This document shows, one piece after another, positions 1 to 6,000 of a stretch of DNA of 6,131 nt. A program made the position numbers and the translations under genes. The notes under the pieces are model-generated. The model ran no database searches. It had not been told where the DNA came from and saw only the letters and a list, made by a program, of their open reading frames with translations. This DNA comes from Candidatus Aenigmatarchaeota archaeon (GTDB lineage: Archaea; Aenigmatarchaeota; Aenigmatarchaeia; QMZP01). Location of the stretch: positions 1-6,131 of the forward strand of contig VGIZ01000044.1 in the NCBI GenBank assembly GCA_016867675.1, written 5' to 3'. The first letter of the stretch is position 1. The number at the start of each line of letters is the position of its first letter.

Positions 1-1
1 A

Positions 2-349
2 AACTTCCGCGGCTTCCCTGACATGAAGCAGAGCATATTCTCGTCGCTGGGCATATCGGACAGCGAGATGGCAAAGATAAACGAGGCAATGCAGCAGTTT
101 CTGAACTCGCCGTTCGCCAACCTTTCGGCGGGCTGCCTCTCGTCGCTGGAGGAGGTGCAGGGCAAGGAGGGCCTGCGCGAAGTCACGTTTGAAGACGCGG
201 CAATAAAGTCCATGGTTGAGGCCGCAGCGGGCGAGCCTGTCTCCGAGATGTACAAGCTGGAAAGCGGCGGCAGGACGCTTGTCATAGCCGCGATGTCCAG
301 CGGCAAGCGCTGCTTCGCAACGCCCACGGAGTTCTGCATATGCTCATAG
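2..349 (+). CDS. Unrecognised protein, C-terminal part (probably 5'-truncated by the window edge)
   Basis: The reading frame is open from base 2 to a TAG at 347-349. The first ATG is at 23, which would give 108 residues. The seven codons before it (reading NFRGFPD) mostly end in C, like the rest of the gene, and neither a Shine-Dalgarno-like motif nor a TATA box is visible in the 22 bases before ATG 23. I therefore favour a gene that starts outside the window, though a start at 23 cannot be excluded. The protein looks soluble, with a helical-looking first half and a mixed C-terminal part ending SSGKRCFATPTEFCICS. That end loosely recalls the first half of a SWIM zinc finger (as in Sws1/ZSWIM7-like proteins, SSGK...CxC), but the expected downstream C-x-H is missing because the stop follows at once. 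No function is assigned. It converges on nreA, with 3 bases between the two stop codons. Confidence 0.6.
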   Translation, partial: NFRGFPDMKQSIFSSLGISDSEMAKINEAMQQFLNSPFANLSAGCLSSLEEVQGKEGLREVTFEDAAIKSMVEAAAGEPVSEMYKLESGGRTLVIAAMSSGKRCFATPTEFCICS

Positions 350-352
350 GGC

Positions 353-1564
353 TCATAGGCGGCGCGCGCCGAAGTCAAGCAGCGTCCTCCTGCCCAAAAC
401 CCTGCTTTGCTTCACGTATTCAGCGATAGGTATCCTTGTCCTTGTGTTGACGTACGCCAGTGCCTCTTCTTTCGTTGCGAATTTGAGTGGCGGCTTATCT
501 TGATACGCATGCCTTGCGGTTTCCCTGACTACCCACACACCGAGGGGCACGACATAGCCCTCGGAAATCTCGCGGAACACAACAACCCGAGCCTGCTTCC
601 TCATCTCAACAAGCTTCTGGACGCAGGCAATGCGCGACGCATAATAACCCCCACCTTCATTTTCAGCATATGTGGTTCTCCCATGAAATGGTTCGTATTC
701 TTCGATTATCTCAGTGCTCTTCAGGCTCTGCGCCCATGTGCTGCCGGGCGACCATGCCTCGAAGTTCTCAAACTCCCATGCGCCGGGCATCATCAGGATG
801 ACGAAGTGGTTGTCAAGGTATTGCGACTCAAAGACAAGGAACTCGTTGATGGACGGGTATGTTCTAACCTCTTCTATCAAACCATCAAACACCATAGAAT
901 CAGTTGCGGTGATTGACCAACGCGTCGGCACCAGCTTCTTTGCGCGCTCAAGCCCCAGCGCGCCGGAGCTGAGGATGTTGCTGATGCGGTAGACGTCCTC
1001 GCCCCTCTCATACATCATCATGCCCGCGTCCCTTGCCTTAAGCTCGTCGGAGACCAGCTTCTCTATGTGAGCAGGCACATGGGGGTTGCCTGCCAACTCC
1101 ATCTTCTGCACAGCCACGCTCGGACCCATGGGCTGGTGGACGTCTGAAAAGGAAGCGCGGAAGAACGGCCTGCCCTTGAACAGCATCTCAACATCAGTCG
1201 GCCGCGAGGCCAGCGCGACCTCCTGCGAATCGCGCACGAAGCGCGACTTTGAGAATATATTCTCGCCGTGCTTTGACCTTAGCAGCGAGGAGCGCAGCCC
1301 TATGACCTTCGCGTAGTCCTGCCCGTACCAGGCTGCAGGGCTGTCAATGTCAGGCTTGTCTTCTATGGCGACAAGCGGCCCCGCCATCACGACGGGATAG
1401 CCCATCCTGCCCACGAAGACAGAATAGCCTGGCCCGAAGAAGTCGTTGCGGAATTCAAGCGCTTTCGGGGCTATGTCAAACCTCGGCAGCAGCGGGCAGC
1501 GGGCGTTGCCGCACAGCGCGCGGCTGCCCTTGCAGATGATGCACATGCGGGCCGAAGAAACCAT
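353..1564 (-). CDS. nreA: NreA-like archaeal DNA repair protein (Nre family)
   Basis: This 403-residue protein is full length for the archaeal Nre family. In Haloferax volcanii, NreA acts with UvrABC and PCNA in repair of mitomycin C damage. Visible hallmarks are an N-terminal zinc-finger motif (C8, C11, C18, C23 in MCIICKG...LCGNARCPLL), then FFGPGYSVFVGRMGYP and AGPL, SPAAWYG, VPTRWSITATDSM in the middle, MMPGAWEFENFEAWSPGS, GGGYYASRIA and a C-terminal VVPLGVWVVRE block. The extreme C-terminus, RRTLLDFGARRL, sits where family members carry a PCNA-interacting PIP box, but it is degenerate: R where Gln is expected and G at the second aromatic position. I chose ATG 1564 because GGTGG lies five bases upstream. 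An in-frame GTG at 1573 would add three residues and lies about 27 bases from a TATA-like element, so a leaderless GTG start is possible. The gene is divergent from the zinc-ribbon/Hsp20 gene. The family call is firm; the A versus B subgroup is not. Confidence 0.93.
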   Translation of the reverse strand: MVSSARMCIICKGSRALCGNARCPLLPRFDIAPKALEFRNDFFGPGYSVFVGRMGYPVVMAGPLVAIEDKPDIDSPAAWYGQDYAKVIGLRSSLLRSKHGENIFSKSRFVRDSQEVALASRPTDVEMLFKGRPFFRASFSDVHQPMGPSVAVQKMELAGNPHVPAHIEKLVSDELKARDAGMMMYERGEDVYRISNILSSGALGLERAKKLVPTRWSITATDSMVFDGLIEEVRTYPSINEFLVFESQYLDNHFVILMMPGAWEFENFEAWSPGSTWAQSLKSTEIIEEYEPFHGRTTYAENEGGGYYASRIACVQKLVEMRKQARVVVFREISEGYVVPLGVWVVRETARHAYQDKPPLKFATKEEALAYVNTRTRIPIAEYVKQSRVLGRRTLLDFGARRL

Positions 1565-1569
1565 AATAA

Positions 1570-1574
1570 CCACC
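1570..1574 (-). promoter_or_regulatory. Shine-Dalgarno-like GGTGG before nreA ATG
   Basis: On the - strand GGTGG precedes ATG 1564 with the five-base spacer TTATT. GGTG is complementary to part of the archaeal 16S rRNA 3' end (GGAGGTGATC type), which favours ATG 1564 over the in-frame GTG at 1573 that this motif overlaps. The support is modest, because the same GTG could itself start a leaderless message. Confidence 0.4.
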
Positions 1575-1587
1575 GAAACCCATGATA

Positions 1588-1620
1588 GAAAATTAATTTA
1601 TAGTTTTAAATCAATAGAAT
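1588..1620. promoter_or_regulatory. AT-rich divergent promoter between nreA and the zinc-ribbon/Hsp20 gene
   Basis: This stretch is nearly all A/T in otherwise GC-balanced DNA and holds TATA-like elements for both directions. On the + strand they are TTTATAGT (1597-1604) and TTTTAAAT (1604-1611), which would place transcription starts near 1627-1635 and give a leader of about 25-32 bases before ATG 1659. On the - strand CTATAAAT (1603-1596) would place a start near 1573, and TTTAAAAC (1610-1603) near 1580. A 10-base palindrome, AAATTAATTT (1590-1599), lies inside but has low information content. The promoter role is inferred from composition and geometry only. Confidence 0.5.
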
Positions 1621-1658
1621 AACCAGGAATTCTGCTGATTTCGGCGGATGTGGATATT

Positions 1659-2345
1659 ATGAACTGCTCAAACTGCGGCTTCAGGGTGGAGAAGGGCTGG
1701 CGCCACTGCCCGCAGTGCGGCATCGGGCTGGGCCCGGGGCGCTACGGCGCAGGCGGCGACCTGTTCTCGCAGGTGTTCAGGGAGCTCGAGGAGATGACCA
1801 AGAACATGGGCATCCGCGCCGACAAAGATATGGAGGTCATAGACATCTCCGGCATGCTTGAGGACATGATGAAGAGCATGGGCAAGGCAGGCAAAAGCCC
1901 GAACAGGCGGGGGTTCTCGCTCAGGATTCACCAGAAGAACGATGAGCAGCCGAAGGTCGTGTTCAGGAGGATTGGCGGCGACAGGAAGCTCCACAGCACC
2001 GGCAAGGCCATCTTTCCGAAGCTCAGGAAGCCTGTGGAAGGGAAGCAGCCAACCCACAAACTTGGCATAAAGCTGCCGCATGAAACATCAGAGCCTGAGA
2101 CAGAGATAAGGCGCGTGGGCAACAAGGTGCTGGTTGAGATCAGCCTGCCGAATGTCAGGAGTTCCGGCGACATAGACATCAGCGAGCTTGAGAACTCCAT
2201 AGAGGTAAAGGCTGTCGCAGGCAGCGGTTCAGCCGCGGATGCGGCAGGCCGCAAGGGCTACTTCAAGATAATCCGCAAGCCCGAGTTCTCCAGGATTGCG
2301 AAGAAGTCGTTCTCCGACGGGGTGCTCAGGCTGGAGCTGCTGTAG
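1659..2345 (+). CDS. Zinc ribbon protein with C-terminal Hsp20/alpha-crystallin-like domain
   Basis: This 228-residue soluble protein opens with a zinc ribbon (C3xxC6 and C17xxC20, MNCSNCGF...HCPQCG). A Gly-rich joint and a helical, Met/acidic-rich segment follow (about 34-75, DLFSQVFRELEEM and GMLEDMMKSMG), like the amphipathic N-terminal arms of small heat shock proteins. Next is a strand-like RGFSLRIHQ...PKVVFRRIGG (84-107), seen before the core in some archaeal Hsp20-like proteins, then a basic linker. The alpha-crystallin/CS-type core is at about 146-228 (ETEIRRVGNKVLVEISLP...DIDISELENSIEVKA...GYFKIIRKP...SFSDGVLRLEL). DGVLRLEL matches the conserved GVL end of Hsp20 domains. The protein stops two residues later, so the usual IxI oligomerisation tail is absent. 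A holdase or adaptor role is inference. I prefer ATG 1659, which places the first Cys pair at the N-terminus; an in-frame GTG at 1650 would add three residues. The gene diverges from nreA. Confidence 0.85.
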   Translation: MNCSNCGFRVEKGWRHCPQCGIGLGPGRYGAGGDLFSQVFRELEEMTKNMGIRADKDMEVIDISGMLEDMMKSMGKAGKSPNRRGFSLRIHQKNDEQPKVVFRRIGGDRKLHSTGKAIFPKLRKPVEGKQPTHKLGIKLPHETSEPETEIRRVGNKVLVEISLPNVRSSGDIDISELENSIEVKAVAGSGSAADAAGRKGYFKIIRKPEFSRIAKKSFSDGVLRLELL

Positions 2346-2432
2346 CTTTTGTGAACCAGTCGCTTGCCCCAAAGAATGGGCCGGTTTCTTCTGCTGGCGG
2401 CAGTACCCTTTCACCGACGACAAACTAACCAA
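2346..2432. other. Convergent intergenic gap, possible weak terminators only
   Basis: These 87 bases separate the 3' ends of the zinc-ribbon/Hsp20 gene and the HTH regulator. On the + strand CTTTTG follows the stop at once. On the - strand the regulator message would run into the T-rich AGTTTGATTGGTTAGTTTG (about 2432-2414). Either could serve as an archaeal U-tract terminator, but both are short and interrupted. A four-pair CTGC/GCAG stem at 2391-2403 is too small to count. I see no gene here. Confidence 0.3.
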
Positions 2433-2942
2433 TCAAACTTTCCTCGCAAACTTCGTCAGCGGCTTCACTGCGGCGCGCTGCTTCCTCTGCCTAGCCTTCT
2501 GCTCGCCGCCATAGAAGCCTGGGTTGGCCATGCAGATGTTGCACCTTGACAGCGAGGAGTCAATGGACCTGTGTATGTCGCAGCCGACCCCGCTCAGGCG
2601 GACGGACCTGCATATCTCGCAGAACATCAGCGTGGACGACGAGCCGCATCCGCGGCCATTGCCTGGCGTCATGCTGTCCCTTCCCGAAGCAATCCTGGCC
2701 GCTATGCTTCCGGCAAGCTCCGCAACCTGCGGATACCTCTCAAGCACGCCTGTGTTCGCGCCCCTCAGGTTCCGCTTGTACTGCGATATGGCAGGCTGGC
2801 TGACGCCCATACTCTTGGCTGCCTGGGTCTGGGAGAATCCATAATCCGTCACAAGCTTCGTCGCCACCATGGCCCTGACAGCAGGCAGGACCTGTGAAAC
2901 AACAGCCTCGCAGAAGGGCTTGATAAAATCACCTATGCTCAT
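2433..2942 (-). CDS. Archaeal HTH transcription regulator with C-terminal Cys/His cluster (COG2522-like)
   Basis: The 169-residue protein begins MSIGDFIKPFCEAVVSQVLPAVRAMVATKL, the N-terminal pattern (P-x-CE-x-VV...VLPA-x-RA) of archaeal COG2522-type predicted regulators. A Cro/XRE-like helix-turn-helix follows at about 37-58 (SQTQAAKSMGVSQPAISQYKRN), then a helical linker. A Cys/His module at 108-137 reads CEIC...GVGCDIH...CNIC (C108, C111, C121, H124, C134, C137), probably binding a metal; C99 lies just before it. The last 20 residues are strongly basic. I start at ATG 2942 rather than the upstream TTG at 3005: the extra residues do not fit the family, and a TATA box lies 19-26 bases upstream, as expected for a leaderless or near-leaderless message. 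It lies 59 bases downstream of the protease on the same strand. Its target is unknown; a dyad at its own start suggests autoregulation. Confidence 0.85.
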   Translation of the reverse strand: MSIGDFIKPFCEAVVSQVLPAVRAMVATKLVTDYGFSQTQAAKSMGVSQPAISQYKRNLRGANTGVLERYPQVAELAGSIAARIASGRDSMTPGNGRGCGSSSTLMFCEICRSVRLSGVGCDIHRSIDSSLSRCNICMANPGFYGGEQKARQRKQRAAVKPLTKFARKV

Positions 2943-2960
2943 ATTGCATAACGCTGTAAT
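2943..2960. promoter_or_regulatory. Candidate operator dyad ATTRCA-N6-TGYAAT at the regulator start
   Basis: Read on the - strand this is ATTACAGCGTTATGCAAT. The half-sites ATTACA and ATTGCA (the latter read on the + strand) match at five of six positions, separated by six bases. One more complementary pair (2942/2961) extends the dyad to six of seven. It lies between the TATA box and the ATG, covering the expected transcription start, a typical place for an archaeal repressor to block RNA polymerase. Binding by the adjacent HTH protein is inference. Confidence 0.45.
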
Positions 2961-2968
2961 AAATATAA
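2961..2968 (-). promoter_or_regulatory. TATA box TTATATTT of the HTH regulator
   Basis: On the - strand TTATATTT sits with its centre about 23 bases before ATG 2942. A purine-only run, GGGGG, lies directly upstream, where the archaeal BRE would be. The spacing predicts a start of transcription at or very near the ATG, which supports both the chosen start codon and transcription independent of the protease gene upstream. Confidence 0.55.
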
Positions 2969-3001
2969 CCCCCGTGACGCAATAAAACCTCTGCCGCAAA
3001 T

Positions 3002-6000
3002 TCAACGGCGCCGGCGAATCTTTCGCGCAACAACACGCGGCTGCCGTCTTGCCATGTAGATGATGACAGCCACCAAGAACAGGATGACAATCACGCTCCC
3101 GGCCATGAAGTAATTATTCTGGGGCATGCCCTCGCCGGTTTCTGATGTCCTGTTGAGTATCCTCAGCGGCCTGCTTGCGCAGGCGCCGTTGACGCACCCG
3201 TCATCGCAGGCAGTCCTGTTCAGCGTCATTCCGTCGGATGAGCAGCTCAGCAGCTCAGTCCCGTCGCAGCGTGTGCTGCCCGGCTCGCATTCAAGCACGG
3301 CCAGGGTGGCTGACGTGCTGTTGCCTGCGCCCTGCGCACTTGAAGCAGTCATCACAATGCCGTAAGAGCCCGCATTGCCTGAGCTGATTGTCGCGGCAAC
3401 ATCCCTGCTTTCATTCACGCCGAGGCTGAATAGCTCCCTGCTGTAATGAAGCGTGCAGCCGGCGCAGCTTGACGAGAATGAAAGGCTGACGTTCGTCAGG
3501 CCCACCTCGCCATTGTTCAGCAGCCGCGCGGCCAGCGTCTGGCTTGAATTCTTCAGCATGCTTATGGCTGCCGGCGCAGTAAGAATGAGCGACTTCCTCT
3601 TCGGCGGCGTCCAGCCTCCGCCGCCCCCGCCGCCGGAAACCCCTGATGGTGGCGTGTAGCAGGCGCCCGACGAGCCGCAGCTCTGCCCCGACGGGCAGCC
3701 TGTGTCCTGGCAGCATGTTGACGCGGTTTCGCCTGAGTCAACAAGCCCGTCGCCGCATGTCGTGTTTCTCATCACAGCGAACGCGGAAAACGTCATTGTG
3801 TTTATCGTGGCAAGCCCCGCCGAGAATGAGCTATTGGCTGTGGCGTTTTCCCATGCGCCGCCGCAGCTCCTGTTGCTGGTGTTCCATGAGTGGCAGGCCA
3901 GCACGGAGATGTTGAGGCTGGTTGCTATGCTGGAGTTCGGGATGACAACCATTGCGTTGGCAAAACTGAACGTTGTGTTTATCGCAACGACTTCAACGGG
4001 CACGAAACCCGCCACGCTGGCGTTGGCATTGGGGACGCTGTCAATGGTTACGTTGCCTGTCGCGTTTCCCGCGACATTCAGGCTGTATAGCGTCACATTG
4101 AACACCGACGATATCCTGATGTCCCATAAGCCTTCGGGCAGGATGTTCGTGAAATTGGTTGCATTGTCAGCGCTGTTCCTCGCGGTGGAGGTTCCGTTAT
4201 AGAATATTGTTACGCTCGCATTTGTTGGCGAGGCGGAATAGTCCAGGAAGTATGCCGTGATGTTCCTCGGAACCGTGACGTTCAGAACCAGCGATGACAA
4301 GTTGGTGACATTGCCTCTGGTGTCATTTGCGGATATGTTGATGACATAGGTGCCTATGGCAAGACTGCTTGTGTTGTATGTTCCGTTGAACCGCACGCCC
4401 ACGTTCTGCATGAAGGTCACGGCGCCGAATCCGCTTGAGTTGGAGACGTTGAACCAGACCCTGTCAAGGCTGTAGTCGCTGGCATTCGCGAAAACCGTGA
4501 TGTTGTCACCTGGCAGGACGGCAGCGGGAAAGACCGAAGCGTCTGTGATGTCCGGCCCGATGTTCAGCACGCTGAATGTCCAGTTGTCCGTGACGTTCGT
4601 GTTCCCTGCCGTGTCATTCGCCCAGCTGCGCCAGTAGAAAGTGCCGTCAGGCAGCGTGGCGTTGTAGCTGTAGCCGCCGTTGCCGTAGTGCATCATGCTG
4701 TAATTCCGCGCGCTGCCCGACCAGTTGCCCTCGATAAGTGCCGACGACAGGATGCCATTATCGTCCCATGAGATGTTGAAATAAGAAAGGTTGGACGCAT
4801 TATATACGGTTGCTGTGATTGTCCTGTTGTCGTACCAGAACGGCGGCGTCGTGTCATTTACCAGCGCCATGCTTGAGGCAAGGAAATACCGCTGGCTGCC
4901 TGTAACCGATGTGCCCATGACATAGGCGCGCCATGTGCCGTTGCTGGTGTTGCCTACGAAAACCTGCTCAACTGTGTCATTTGCGTCAAGCGACCATGAG
5001 TAGTTGGCGCTCGCGTTGCCCACGACCAGGTCAAGGTTGTTCCTTGCAGTCCTGTTCTCAGGCCAATACAGCGTCACCCTCAGCGCATTGCCCGTAACAT
5101 TGATGAAGTGTATCAGCATCTGGCTGTTTGATATGCTGCTGTTCGCCGTGAAGTTGATTATCCTCAGCGACTCGTTCACGTCAACCCTGCCCGAGCCGTA
5201 GATGCTGTTCCTCTGGGTGTAGGCGCCGGCATCGGCATTCATCCCTGTTGTGTTGACTGCGTTCATGATTATGGCCTTGACCAGCGACGGGTCAGGAAGA
5301 GAGCCGTAATATGCCCTGTAATTCTGCATTATCAGCGCCGCCCCGCCAGAGACGAACGGCGTGGCCATGGATGTGCCGCTTGCTGATGCATAACCGCCAT
5401 TATTATACGTTGAAGTTATGGATGAACCGGTTGCCACAACATCCGGCTTTGTCCTATTGTCAAGCGTTGCGCCGAGTGAAGAATATGTTGCAATGGAGTC
5501 CGCCTTGATTGTCGCGCCAATAGTAAGTGCGCTCTTTGAGCATCCAGGCGAATCTATAGTTTGCGAACCCTTTGTAGGACATATATTTGAGGGTTCGGTG
5601 CTGCCTGGTCCACAATTCCCCGCAGCTATGATGAAAAGCACGCCCTGCGCGGTCAGGTTGTCCACCCAGTCGCCGACGCCGTCTTCATAGCAATCACTTG
5701 AAACTGCGCCGCCAAGGCTCATGGATATGATGTTCGCGCCGTTCTGTACAGACCACTCTATACCTTTGATTATGTCATCGGTTTCGCAACTTCCTCCCGC
5801 ACCGCAGACCTTGACAGCGAAAAGCGAAGCGTTTGTTGCGACGCCGTTGCCGTTTGACCCACCACCTTGGCCTGCGGCTATGCCAGCCACATGGGTTCCG
5901 TGACCATTGTCATCATTGGCGGTGTTAGCGGTGTCAGCACCTCCGACGCAGCAGCCAGTGCAGTAACATTTCTGGGCTATTATTCTCGATGGATTCTGGA

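Noticed and set aside
407..916. A 169-codon + strand open frame opposite nreA
   Set aside because: It lies wholly antisense to a confidently identified Nre-family gene, and its translation shows no recognisable domain. It is a shadow of the GC-rich coding strand.
1565..1625. Direct repeat AATAACCA at 1565-1572 and 1618-1625
   Set aside because: Eight bases in an AT-rich region can easily recur by chance, and there is no third copy to suggest an array or operator set.
1668..2081. A 137-codon - strand open frame opposite the zinc-ribbon/Hsp20 gene
   Set aside because: Its translation is rich in Ala, Leu, His and Pro with no motif, while the + strand frame has a clear zinc ribbon and Hsp20-like core.
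2367..2403. Small hairpins (GCCC/GGGC around 2366-2381 and CTGC/GCAG at 2391-2403) considered as a terminator or small RNA
   Set aside because: The stems are only four pairs, with no following U tract and no other RNA signature.
2943..3005. TTG start at 3005 for the regulator, overlapping the protease stop (TTGA) and suggesting translational coupling
   Set aside because: The added 21 residues do not fit the family N-terminus, and the region holds a well-placed TATA box and a dyad next to ATG 2942.
3614..3634. C/G-rich trinucleotide run considered as a repeat element
   Set aside because: It simply encodes the Gly7 linker of the protease with mixed Gly codons; it is in frame and explained by the protein.
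3702..4202. A 166-codon + strand open frame inside the protease gene
   Set aside because: It is antisense to well-defined protease domains. Its hydrophobic Val/Ala/Leu-rich translation is what the reverse complement of Asn/Thr/Ser-rich coding produces.
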